In this document: one piece after another, positions 1 to 6,921 of the stretch | How positions within the stretch are numbered: position 1 is the first letter of the stretch | Layout of the letters: every line of letters begins with the position of its first letter | Assembly (NCBI RefSeq): GCF_013137895.1 | Contig: NZ_CP053538.1 | Location: 1,611,501 to 1,675,500 of the forward strand | DNA length: 64,000 nt | Reading direction: 5' to 3' | From: Hymenobacter taeanensis | GTDB taxonomy: Bacteria > Bacteroidota > Bacteroidia > Cytophagales > Hymenobacteraceae | Translations under genes and position numbers: made by a program | Notes under the pieces: model-generated | What the model was told of the DNA's origin: nothing | The model's input: only the letters and a program-made list of their open reading frames with translations | Database searches by the model: none

Positions 1-443
1 TTCTCAAAGGCATTAATAGCCGTAAAGCGGCGCTTAGCCTCCTCCGTGCTAATCAGGCCAGCAACCCGGGTAATCAGCACATCCTCATAGTGAGAGCGGT
101 TAAATACCTGGATCATGCCCCGACGGGGCGTTTGCTGGTGCACGCGCCACAGAAAGTCGTGGGCCAGCTCCTCAGCGGTAGGCTCTTTAAACGAGTGCAC
201 CTGCACTCCTTGGGGGTTGATACCGCTAAACACCCGCCTGATTAGGCCATCTTTCCCGCTGGCATCCATACCCTGCAACACTACCAGCACGCTCTGGCGG
301 TTTTCGGCGTAGAGGCGGTCCTGCAACTCAATTAGTTCTTGGCGCATGCGCTTTAGCTGCCGGTTTGCCTGCTCCTTATTGATGGAGTGCGGGGCCCGCG
401 TGGGCAGTTTGGTCAGGTCGTAGGCGGAGGCGGGGCGGGACAT
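1..443 (-). CDS. ppk2: Polyphosphate kinase 2 family protein (partial, N-terminal part)
   Basis: Encodes the first 147 residues of a PPK2-family enzyme, a cytoplasmic kinase that moves phosphate between polyphosphate and nucleotides. The frame opens at the ATG complementary to 441-443 and runs off the left edge, so the C-terminal part is missing. Visible: a Walker A-like GMDASGKDG at residues 58-66, FKEPTAEEL at 85-93, and FNRSHYEDVL at 114-123, all in the order of the PPK2 family. The charged start (KLPTRAPHSINKEQA) is also typical. Which nucleotide it prefers cannot be told from this fragment. Sixty-three bases separate it from the end of the next minus-strand gene, so co-transcription is possible. 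Confidence 0.9.
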   Translation of the reverse strand, partial: MSRPASAYDLTKLPTRAPHSINKEQANRQLKRMRQELIELQDRLYAENRQSVLVVLQGMDASGKDGLIRRVFSGINPQGVQVHSFKEPTAEELAHDFLWRVHQQTPRRGMIQVFNRSHYEDVLITRVAGLISTEEAKRRFTAINAFE

Positions 444-506
444 AAGCAGGATGAGTGAGGCGAAGTGGAGCAGGGAGTGAGGCCCAGAGAAACTGCAGGC
501 AGCAGG

Positions 507-1193
507 CTACCTGCTTTCGGGGGCGGCAGGGTCGGGGGCCAGCTCGGCACTGGGCCCAAGGGCGGCCAGAGTTAAGGGGCCTTCTGATACGTAGCGCAGC
601 TGCGCGGGCAGGCCAGCCGCGTGCAGGTCTTGCACCAGGCCCTCGCCGGCTACTTCTGGCTTAAACGAATCGGTGGTGGTAGTAACCACCGTAACCGGCC
701 GGTTGGGCAGAGCTGCCAAGGTGGCCTGGCGGTTTATTTCAGTAGGGAAAATGGAGGCGTAAAGCACCAGCCGGTCGTAGGGCACGTGGCCGGCGGCCAG
801 CCACTGGCATGCCGCCGCGGCTCCATGCCCATATCCCAGCACCGTGACGGGGGTGTTGGGGGGGCAGGCCGCCAACAACTCCGTGGCCAGGCCATTGAGG
901 TAAACCGTCAGGTCAGTCAGGTCAGCTTCAATAGAATCTGGGGCAAACCAGCTGGCTACGGTGTCGGCGGCTTCAGGGGTGGTTTCCAGGGCCGGCAGGG
1001 CATAGCGGGAAAGGCCTTCGGGTAGCACCAGCAGCCGCTCCGGCGTATCGAGGTTTACTAACTGGTTGGCAAAATCCTGCAACGACTGCTCGCGGCCGTG
1101 GAGGCAAAACCAAATGTGCTGAATGCCGGGCCCGGGCTCACCGAGGCTGATGTAGCGAGCCGTGCGCGGGGTAGTAAAAAACTGTGGTTGCAT
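507..1193 (-). CDS. Alpha/beta hydrolase (phospholipase/carboxylesterase type) lacking the nucleophile serine
   Basis: A 228-residue protein with the plan of small alpha/beta hydrolases of the phospholipase/carboxylesterase group: an HG element in FCLHGREQS near residues 29-37 and a nucleophile-elbow region VTVLGYGHGAAAACQW around 117-131. In active relatives the elbow reads G-x-S-x-G, usually GFSQG. Here it is G-Y-G-H-G, with glycine at residue 122 where the catalytic serine should be. The usual histidine near the C-terminus is also not evident. It may therefore be a non-catalytic hydrolase-fold protein. There is no signal peptide, so it is probably cytoplasmic. The ATG start at 1193 is the only good one. 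Substrate or partner unknown. Confidence 0.75.
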   Translation of the reverse strand: MQPQFFTTPRTARYISLGEPGPGIQHIWFCLHGREQSLQDFANQLVNLDTPERLLVLPEGLSRYALPALETTPEAADTVASWFAPDSIEADLTDLTVYLNGLATELLAACPPNTPVTVLGYGHGAAAACQWLAAGHVPYDRLVLYASIFPTEINRQATLAALPNRPVTVVTTTTDSFKPEVAGEGLVQDLHAAGLPAQLRYVSEGPLTLAALGPSAELAPDPAAPESR

Positions 1194-1432
1194 AGGCCAT
1201 ATACTAGTACTAGCCCTATATACGCAACCAAGGTAAAAGCGACGGTTCAGCTACCAAGGTGCCCTTGGCTCAGTGGCCTAATTGAGAAAAAACAGACATT
1301 ATGGCTGCTAATTTTGCCTTAAACGGCCTCTCTTACCGCCATTATGGCTGCAAAACAGGCCTATACTGGGTTATCCGCTGTTGGTACAGGGTTTGTAATA
1401 CACCATACACAACCTAAGAAAGGAACTTCACC
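1194..1432. other. Intergenic region between divergent genes, no gene seen
   Basis: Separates the minus-strand hydrolase from the plus-strand Hsp20 gene and must hold both promoters. It contains a 12-base direct repeat (CATTATGGCTGC at 1297-1308 and 1340-1351) upstream of Hsp20. No HrcA/CIRCE-type inverted repeat was recognised. Confidence 0.3.
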
Positions 1433-1813
1433 ATGAATCTTATCAGCAAGGACTTCATTCACAACATTGCTCCGCAGCTCGACTTACTCAATACGTTGGG
1501 TGGTGGTGTTGCGCAGGCAATGATGCGCGTGGACAAGCGCGAGAAAGGCGTAGTGGTACGAGTGGGCCTGCCTTCTGTGAGCCCCGATAACTTCCACGTT
1601 CTGCTTCAGAATAACACTCTCACGGTGTACGCTGAGTACCGCCACACGCCGGAAGATCAGCTGTCGGCACCTATTTTCAGCCACTCCATGCAGCTGCCGG
1701 CTAACCTTGACCCCAACCGCGTTGATGCTGTGTTTGAAGGCAACGAGCTTCAGATCCGCATCCCCTTCCGCGACCCGGCTCAGGCCCGCGAAATTACCAT
1801 TAAGCAGCGCTAG
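1433..1813 (+). CDS. Small heat shock protein, Hsp20/alpha-crystallin family
   Basis: A 126-residue cytoplasmic holdase chaperone that keeps unfolding proteins soluble. The alpha-crystallin domain covers about residues 30-125, with the pattern VDKREKGVVVRVGLPSV, then FHVLLQNNTLTVYAEY and a C-terminal ELQIRIPF strand. The C-terminal I-x-I-type tail (ITIKQR) is reduced. A purine-rich AAAGGAA lies about 8 bases before the ATG, clearer than most Bacteroidota ribosome sites. The TAG stop is the first part of the repeated word CTAGGCCAC. Transcription likely ends at the hairpin at 1868-1896. Heat induction is expected from the family but no known regulatory site is visible. Confidence 0.9.
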   Translation: MNLISKDFIHNIAPQLDLLNTLGGGVAQAMMRVDKREKGVVVRVGLPSVSPDNFHVLLQNNTLTVYAEYRHTPEDQLSAPIFSHSMQLPANLDPNRVDAVFEGNELQIRIPFRDPAQAREITIKQR

Positions 1814-1867
1814 GCCACTCAGCCGCTGCTCATATGGCCGGGACCGACCGGCCCCCATGGTTCCACC

Positions 1868-1896
1868 AGCCACTGCTAGCCGCAGTGGCTTTTTTA
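1868..1896 (+). terminator. Intrinsic terminator of the Hsp20 gene
   Basis: An 8-bp stem (AGCCACTG at 1868-1875 with CAGTGGCT at 1883-1890) runs directly into six T residues, 55 bases past the Hsp20 stop. Confidence 0.8.
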
Positions 1897-1943
1897 TTGG
1901 CCCTCAGATTGAGCCAGCTCCCTTGGCTTCTGATGGCCGCAAG

Positions 1944-2011
1944 ACCAGCGAAGCGCGAGCCGCTGCTCAAGTAACCTGGGTTACCTGAGCAACGGCTCGC
2001 GCTTCGCTGGT
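1944..2011. repeat. Long near-perfect inverted repeat between convergent genes
   Basis: Two 33-base arms (1944-1976 and 1979-2011) pair with only two mismatches around a 2-base centre. It lies between the convergent Hsp20 and membrane-protein genes. It has no good T tract beyond the stem, so it is either a bidirectional transcription barrier or a relic mobile palindrome. Confidence 0.75.
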
Positions 2012-2084
2012 TTGTAGGGCAAAGAGGTGAGCTTATCTATATCGTCTGCACCCGGGTAGTTCTAAAAAACGGATCATTCTGTGA

Positions 2085-2408
2085 TTAGCTGAACAAAGGC
2101 CACAGCAGCAGGAACCCGGTGAGCAACGACAAGTAGAACCAGCCCATGAGCTGCCCGCGGTGGCGCCGGGGCATACGGTTGCTGAGCACCAGCACCGCCA
2201 CCACATCTAGCGCCAGGTGCAGCAGCAAAAAGACCACCGTTTTCACCCAGTTGCTCACAATGGTATTTTCTGGCTGCATCTGATCTTGCATGCCCAGGCC
2301 GGAAGTAGCAAACCGCAGCACTTGATAGGCCACTATCTCAAACAGCAGAAACAAGCCAAATCCGGCCAGTAAAGCCAATGGCCCCGTTTTCTTAGTGATT
2401 TCAGCCAT
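2085..2408 (-). CDS. Small membrane protein of unknown function
   Basis: A 107-residue protein starting at the ATG complement at 2406-2408 (MAEITKKTGPLALLAG). An upstream extension of the frame to 2600 is low-complexity and unlikely to be translated. Three hydrophobic segments are visible: about residues 11-33 (LLAGFGLFLLFEIVAYQVL), 55-78 (VFLLLHLALDVVAVLVL) and the C-terminal WFYLSLLTGFLLLWPLF. No family was recognised. It probably sits in the inner membrane. The upstream neighbour is the VF530-type gene on the same strand, about 210 bases away. Confidence 0.65.
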   Translation of the reverse strand: MAEITKKTGPLALLAGFGLFLLFEIVAYQVLRFATSGLGMQDQMQPENTIVSNWVKTVVFLLLHLALDVVAVLVLSNRMPRRHRGQLMGWFYLSLLTGFLLLWPLFS

Positions 2409-2620
2409 GTGAGGTGATGAAGTTATGGGGTGATGAGGTGATGGGATAAAAGGGAAGTAGCTGCTACAAGGACTGGGTTGGCGTGGTGCAGTGTGGTAGT
2501 TTTCTGGGCCAGCACCGCACCTAGGCCGCGCCGAACAACTTTGGGGCCTGGTATCCCTGAGTAGTCTTGGCTGCAGAGGTTCTTCAGGATACGGTTTCAC
2601 TTCATCTCCTTGTCACTCCA

Positions 2621-2893
2621 CTATTTCTTCTTCAGCACTTCAGCGGTGCGGGTTTGAATGTAGAGTTCCTCTACTTTTGCCCGCGCCCAGGGTGTACGGC
2701 GCAGAAAGGTGAGGCTGGACTTGATGCTGGGATTCACGGCAAAGCAGTTGATACGGATACGCTGGTCTAGCCCGGGCCAGCCGTAGTGGCCTACCAAATA
2801 CTCCAGAATCTGGGCCAGGGTAATGCCGTGCAGCTCACGAATCAGGTGCCCCGATTCGTCGCGGGCATCGGCTGGGTTAGTTGGGTTGGCCAT
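2621..2893 (-). CDS. VF530-type (DUF2132) small DNA-binding-like protein
   Basis: A 90-residue protein matching the compact VF530/DUF2132 family. The conserved run LHGITLAQILEYLVGHYGW, the block RIRINCFAVNPSIKSSLTFL and the closing TPWARAKVEELY appear in the family order and cover the whole chain. A solved family member has a DNA-binding-like fold, but the cellular role is unknown. The ATG complement at 2891-2893 is chosen as start. The frame also opens at a TTG three codons upstream. The C-terminal KKK tail is basic. Confidence 0.85.
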   Translation of the reverse strand: MANPTNPADARDESGHLIRELHGITLAQILEYLVGHYGWPGLDQRIRINCFAVNPSIKSSLTFLRRTPWARAKVEELYIQTRTAEVLKKK

Positions 2894-2991
2894 GAAAAAC
2901 AAGTAACTAGTGGCCTACGAAGGTCCGGAAAAAGAGCGGTTTTTCTGCGCTCTTTGCCCAGACCAGGCACCAGAAGACGCCGCCAGCACGT

Positions 2992-2999
2992 TACCTTTG
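2992..2999 (+). promoter_or_regulatory. Candidate -7 promoter element for the lysozyme gene
   Basis: TACCTTTG fits the Bacteroidota -7 consensus TAnnTTTG. It lies only 2 bases before the ATG at 3002 and 14 bases before the ATG at 3014, so transcription would start near or after the first ATG. No matching -33 TTTG at normal spacing was seen. Confidence 0.4.
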
Positions 3000-3001
3000 A
3001 G

Positions 3002-3844
3002 ATGCCGACGCTTATGAAGACCCTTCGCCGCCCTGTCACCCGTCGCCGTGCTGCCTCCCGGCGCCGGCCCCTGCTGCTGGCTTTGCTGGTAGGCCTGCTG
3101 GGCCTGGGCCTGTTCTACGGGCACTACCGCCGGCAGATAAACCGCTACGCCCGCCGCGCCTACGCCAGCTGGCGTAGCGACCACCTTACGGGCCTCGAAA
3201 AAACGCCCCTGCTGGCCGGCTACAGCGTACACGGCATTGACGTATCGGCCTACCAGGGCCGCATAGACTGGCCGAAGGTGGCGAGCCATAACGTTCGGTT
3301 TGCCTTCATTAAGGCCTCGGAGGGCGTTACCCTGCGCGACCCACGCTTCCGCCGCAACTGGGAGCAGGCTCATGTGGCTGGCATCTACCGGGGCGCTTAC
3401 CACTACTTCCAGCCCAACTACGATGGTGCCCGCCAGGCTAACCTGTTTACGCGCCTCGTGCCCCTGATGCCCGGCGACCTGCCCCCCGTGCTGGATGTGG
3501 AGCACCCCCAGTTTCATGATGTGCACAAGATGCGCCAGGGCATTGCTACCTGGCTGCGGCTGGTGGAGCGCCACTACGGCGTACGGCCCATTCTGTACTC
3601 CAACTACAGCTTTTACCGCCGTTACCTGGCTGGCCACTTTGATGAATACCCGCTGTGGCTGGCGCACTACGAGGTAGACCAGCCCAAGCTGCCCCGCAAC
3701 AAGTGGATTATCTGGCAGCACTCTGATGAGGCCTACGTGCCCGGCATCAAAGGCACCGTTGATTTCAACGTATTCCAGGGCAATTTCCGGCGCCTCCTAG
3801 ACCTACGCATTCCGCCTAAACCAGCCTCCTCGGCGTCCAGATAA
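3002..3844 (+). CDS. Glycoside hydrolase family 25 lysozyme, membrane-anchored
   Basis: A 280-residue GH25 muramidase that cleaves peptidoglycan at N-acetylmuramic acid. An Arg-rich N-terminus is followed by one transmembrane segment (LLLALLVGLLGLGLFYG, about residues 24-40). The GH25 barrel then runs from YSVHGIDVSAYQGRIDW (about 78-94) through FAFIKASEG and PPVLDVEH to the final WQHSDEA and VDFNVFQG. The catalytic acids of the family sit in the D-V-S and D-V-E motifs, both intact. ATG at 3002 (MPTLMKTL) or 3014 (MKTL) could be the start; the promoter position favours 3014. The protein probably faces the periplasm. rlpA follows after 11 bases, suggesting one envelope-remodelling operon. Confidence 0.9.
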   Translation: MPTLMKTLRRPVTRRRAASRRRPLLLALLVGLLGLGLFYGHYRRQINRYARRAYASWRSDHLTGLEKTPLLAGYSVHGIDVSAYQGRIDWPKVASHNVRFAFIKASEGVTLRDPRFRRNWEQAHVAGIYRGAYHYFQPNYDGARQANLFTRLVPLMPGDLPPVLDVEHPQFHDVHKMRQGIATWLRLVERHYGVRPILYSNYSFYRRYLAGHFDEYPLWLAHYEVDQPKLPRNKWIIWQHSDEAYVPGIKGTVDFNVFQGNFRRLLDLRIPPKPASSASR

Positions 3845-3855
3845 CTCTTTGGCCT

Positions 3856-4251
3856 ATGCCCACTTTGCTTTTACTACGGCCGTTGTTGCTCGCTCTGGTT
3901 AGTGCCTCGCTCGGCATGCTGACGAGTTGCGCGGGCGGCGCCGAAACGTTTACCCAATCGGGCAAGGCCTCCTTCTACGCCGACAAGTTCAACGGCCGCA
4001 AAACAGCCAGCGGCACCACTTACCGGCCCAATAAGCGCACCGCCGCCCACAACACCCTGCCTTTTGGCACAGTAGTGCGCGTTACCAACCCGCGCAACCA
4101 CCGCTCCGTGAAAGTCACCGTCACCGACCGCGGCCCTCACGCTAAAGGCCGCGTGATTGATCTTTCCAAAAAGGCCGCCCGCAAAATCGGGATTATCGAT
4201 GCCGGCGTGGCGCCCGTGGAGCTCAAAGTCCTACACCGTAAGAAGGGCTAG
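3856..4251 (+). CDS. rlpA: RlpA-like septal ring lytic transglycosylase lipoprotein
   Basis: A 131-residue lipoprotein with a double-psi beta-barrel domain that in relatives binds or cleaves peptidoglycan lacking stem peptides. The signal sequence ends in the lipobox LTSC (Cys at about residue 25). The RlpA core reads GKASFYADKFNGRKTASG, then AAHNTLPFGTVVRVTN and VTVTDRGPHAKGRVIDLS. This includes the conserved D-R-G-P of the family. No SPOR domain is present, so it is the short form common in Bacteroidota. It sits 11 bases after the GH25 lysozyme gene and 31 bases before a small hypothetical gene. The TAG stop overlaps a CTAGGCCA word. Confidence 0.9.
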   Translation: MPTLLLLRPLLLALVSASLGMLTSCAGGAETFTQSGKASFYADKFNGRKTASGTTYRPNKRTAAHNTLPFGTVVRVTNPRNHRSVKVTVTDRGPHAKGRVIDLSKKAARKIGIIDAGVAPVELKVLHRKKG

Positions 4252-4282
4252 GCCAGTAGCCAGCCCCTAGCTACTCCCGTTT

Positions 4283-4480
4283 ATGCGTATCCGCAAAAAA
4301 GTCCAGTGGACTATTCCCACCTCCCCCGATCGTTTCATCCGGCTGGGAGCTTTCGTGAAAGCCGCCGAAGCCCAGGGCTGGACGGAGGCAGAAGTTCAGT
4401 TTGTAATTGATGAGCTGGTGGAAGCCCGCGATGAGGCTGAAGTGACACTCATTCTGGAAGACTACACCCAGCGCCGGTAG
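4283..4480 (+). CDS. Small hypothetical protein
   Basis: A 65-residue acidic protein (MRIRKKVQWTIPTSPDRF start) with no signal peptide or membrane segment and no recognised family. The helix-rich middle (FVKAAEAQGWTEAEVQFVIDELVEARDE) could be a short helical bundle. It is the last gene before the large hairpin at 4571-4646 and is likely co-transcribed with the lysozyme and rlpA genes upstream. Confidence 0.6.
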   Translation: MRIRKKVQWTIPTSPDRFIRLGAFVKAAEAQGWTEAEVQFVIDELVEARDEAEVTLILEDYTQRR

Positions 4481-4570
4481 CCTTCTGGATCAAAGCCATT
4501 TAACCAGTGGCCCAGCGGTTCATCTGGCCGTTTGCCCTGCCTAATGGGTACGCTTGCCGTCCGAGAGTGG

Positions 4571-4646
4571 CCTGCAGGTATCAAGTAAAACGCCCGTCGG
4601 GTGCAGCTGGCTGCACCCGACGGGCGTTTTACTTGATACCTGTAGG
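4571..4646. terminator. Very long symmetric hairpin, likely bidirectional terminator
   Basis: Arms 4571-4607 and 4610-4646 pair over 37 positions with a single G-T wobble around a 2-base centre. AAAAC/GTTTT tracts are buried inside the stem on both strands. It lies exactly between convergent genes (stop at 4480 on plus, stop at 4658 on minus) and so probably ends transcription from both sides. Confidence 0.8.
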
Positions 4647-4657
4647 CTTGCTACGAG

Positions 4658-5074
4658 TTATTTTACTTTTTTCTTCGACTTCACTTTGCCTTTACCGCCC
4701 GCCATTTGAGCCTGCACAAGGCTGTCTTGCTGGGCTTTATAGGAAGCTGAGGTCAGGCGGCCCGTCAGGGAAACGTAGTCGCCTTCCTTGAGGGTGGAGG
4801 TAGTGCCGTCGGCCATGGTTACGGTGCCGTCGGCTCCGATTTTGGTGCCGTTTACCAAGGTCGTTTCCGAGGTCAGCGCGTCGGTGTGGGCGTCGCGCGT
4901 CATCAGTACTTTTCCGTCTTTCATCAGGAAGCCATCCTTCATGGTAGCTCCTTTAATCACGACTTTCTGCTTGGGTTGTACCGCCCGGCGGGCGGGCATG
5001 CTGGTTTGCGCCTGAGTGCTCAGGCTAGTGGCGCACAGCACAGCGGCTACTGCCAGAATAGAGTACTGCTTCAT
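4658..5074 (-). CDS. Secreted small protein, DUF6799-like
   Basis: A 138-residue protein with a signal peptide (MKQYSILAVAAVLCATSLSTQAQ). One repeat-like module covers about residues 40-105: DGFLMKDGKVLMTRD, then LVNGTKIGADGTVTMADGT and LKEGDYVSLTGRL. This resembles the DUF6799 pattern of Hymenobacter-type proteins, an identification from memory. The C-terminus is Lys/Gly-rich (GGKGKVKSKKKVK). Function unknown; periplasmic or surface. ATG at 5074 is chosen because it begins the signal peptide; the frame continues upstream without one. Confidence 0.75.
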   Translation of the reverse strand: MKQYSILAVAAVLCATSLSTQAQTSMPARRAVQPKQKVVIKGATMKDGFLMKDGKVLMTRDAHTDALTSETTLVNGTKIGADGTVTMADGTTSTLKEGDYVSLTGRLTSASYKAQQDSLVQAQMAGGKGKVKSKKKVK

Positions 5075-5314
5075 AAATGTGGGAATGGATAAAGTGAGAG
5101 GTGTCAACCAGCCAAATGGCCTCTAAAATACAAACGCTTGCGCACTTGCGCCAGCTATGTGGGCAGCAACCCCAACGGGCCTGAGTTCGTTTCAAAACGA
5201 TACTGTAGCCCGTTTGGTACAAACCAGTGCATTTTGTGTCGCCCTGGGGGCCAATGGGCCAGGGAGCTGGCTTCAGCTTGGCTCCTTGCTACTTTCTGCC
5301 TTTTGTTCAACATC

Positions 5315-6235
5315 GTGGAATACAAAGACTACTATAAAATTCTGGAGCTCGATAAGTCGGCTACCAAAGAGCAGATCCGCAAACAGTACCGGAAGCTGGC
5401 CCGCAAGTACCACCCCGACGTGAACCCCAACAACCCGGATGCGGAGCGCAAGTTCAAGGAGGTGAACGAGGCGAACGAGGTGCTCAGCGACGACGATAAG
5501 CGCGCCAAGTACGACCGGCTGGGTGCCGACTGGCAGCGCTATGAGCAGGCTGGAGCTGGCCGGGGTGCCGGCGGCTTCGACTGGTCGCAGTACGCGCAGG
5601 GGGGCGGCTTTGGCGGCTACGAGGCCCAGGGCGACCCGTTTGGCGGGGCCGACTTCTCCGATTTCTTCAGCTCCATGTTTGGGGGTATGGGCGGCAGCCA
5701 GGGCGGTAGCGCCCGGCCCCGCGCCGGTCAGGATTACCAGGCCGAGCTGGAAATGGCGCTAGAAGACGCCTACCAGGGCGGGGCCCGCACCCTCAACGTC
5801 AACGACAAAAAGCTGCGCATCAGCATTCACCCCGGCGTAGAAGATGGCCAGATCATCCGGCTGCGCGACCAAGGCGCCCCGGGCCGCAACGGCGGGCCCA
5901 GCGGCTCGCTGTACATCACCATCCGGCTGCGCCCCGATGCCCGCTACACCCGCACCGGCAACGACCTGACCATGGACGTGCCAATAAGCATTTACAAAGC
6001 CTTGCTAGGGGGCGAGCAGGTAGTGGAAACCCTCTCGGGGCCAGTAAAAATCAACATCAAGCCTGAAACCCAGAACGGCACCCGCCTGCGCCTGCGTGGC
6101 AAGGGCTTCCCGGTGTACCGGCAAGAGGGCCAATACGGCGACTTATACCTGCGCCTGACCCTAACGCTCCCCCAGAACCTCACCGAGCAGGAAAAAGACC
6201 TGTTCCGCCAGCTCGCCGCCCTGCACAACGAGTAG
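5315..6235 (+). CDS. cbpA: CbpA-type J-domain co-chaperone
   Basis: A 306-residue Hsp40 protein that stimulates DnaK; in relatives it also binds curved DNA. The J domain is at residues 1-70 with the HPD motif in RKYHPDVNPNNP. A Gly/Phe-rich linker follows (about 85-140), then two DnaJ C-terminal beta domains. The cysteine zinc-finger of true DnaJ is absent, which defines the CbpA class. The start is a GTG at 5315: the preceding part of the open frame lacks family similarity, while EYKDYYKILELDKSAT is the normal J-domain start. The modulator CbpM lies 170 bases downstream, supporting the name. Confidence 0.9.
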   Translation: MEYKDYYKILELDKSATKEQIRKQYRKLARKYHPDVNPNNPDAERKFKEVNEANEVLSDDDKRAKYDRLGADWQRYEQAGAGRGAGGFDWSQYAQGGGFGGYEAQGDPFGGADFSDFFSSMFGGMGGSQGGSARPRAGQDYQAELEMALEDAYQGGARTLNVNDKKLRISIHPGVEDGQIIRLRDQGAPGRNGGPSGSLYITIRLRPDARYTRTGNDLTMDVPISIYKALLGGEQVVETLSGPVKINIKPETQNGTRLRLRGKGFPVYRQEGQYGDLYLRLTLTLPQNLTEQEKDLFRQLAALHNE

Positions 6236-6242
6236 CGTATTG

Positions 6243-6314
6243 TCATTCCGACTAGAAGGAGGAATCTGGCTTACCCTCCGGCCGACTATACCCCAGATTC
6301 CTCAGCGTCGGAAC
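6243..6314. repeat. REP-like intergenic inverted repeat (CATTCCGA family)
   Basis: Imperfect palindrome with arm pieces TTCCGAC (6246-6252) and AGGAATCTGG (6260-6269) answered by CCAGATTCCT (6293-6302) and GTCGGAA (6307-6313). Related copies lie at 23224-23314 and 63870-63949. It sits between cbpA and cbpM. Confidence 0.7.
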
Positions 6315-6404
6315 TGCACGCTCCCTGCTTGCTACACCAGTGTAAGTGCCACCTAGGCCACTCCAACACCGTTTCTCTGCCCTCTCACCTCCTGAAAACA
6401 GCCT

Positions 6405-6737
6405 ATGGATACGCATATCATCACCATAACCTTCCACGACTGCGCCACTCGCTACGGACTAAGTGAGGCCGATGTGCAGGAGTTTTTGGAGCTAGGCCTG
6501 TTGCACCGGGCTGCCAGCACCCCCAATGCGCTGGAGGCTGAGCCCGACCACCTGGCCCGCCTCGCCCGCCTGCACCATGAGCTAGGCCTGAGCAAAGACA
6601 GCCTGGAGGTGGTACTAGCCATGCGCCAGCGCCTACAGCAAGTGCAGCAGGAGCTACTGCTACAGCAGGCCCGGGTGCGGCAGCTAGAGCGGTTCCTGCG
6701 CGGCTCAGCCCCCCTTCTTGATATAGACTTAACCTGA
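6405..6737 (+). CDS. cbpM: CbpM-like chaperone modulator
   Basis: A 110-residue MerR-like helical protein. In E. coli, CbpM binds the J domain of CbpA and blocks its action. Visible: an N-terminal strand MDTHIITITF, helix-turn-helix-like residues YGLSEADVQEFLELGLL, and a long C-terminal coiled helix MRQRLQQVQQELLLQQARVRQLERFL. Its place directly after cbpA on the same strand confirms the pairing. A REP-like palindrome between the two genes may lower cbpM relative to cbpA. Confidence 0.85.
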   Translation: MDTHIITITFHDCATRYGLSEADVQEFLELGLLHRAASTPNALEAEPDHLARLARLHHELGLSKDSLEVVLAMRQRLQQVQQELLLQQARVRQLERFLRGSAPLLDIDLT

Positions 6738-6921
6738 GCCCTTGAAGTGGCCTAGTGTATTCTGATACGGTTCAGTTTGCCGGAATTAGCCAGTAGTACT
6801 GGCTCTTGCTACGACCAGGTCAACACGTTAGGTGAGAGAAGTACAACTTTTCCGGATTACTGTGGTATAAAGGCCCTATCTGACCTACAGATAATTACTT
6901 CTGCCACCTTTTTCCTGTTAT

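Noticed and set aside
1297..1351. Direct repeat CATTATGGCTGC before Hsp20 as a heat-shock operator
   Set aside because: Only two copies, not palindromic, and not like CIRCE or known heat-shock motifs. It may be a chance repeat.
2409..2600. Upstream extension of the 2085-2408 membrane-protein frame
   Set aside because: The first 64 residues are Ser/Pro/His-rich and without a signal or family. The membrane protein begins at a good ATG at 2408.
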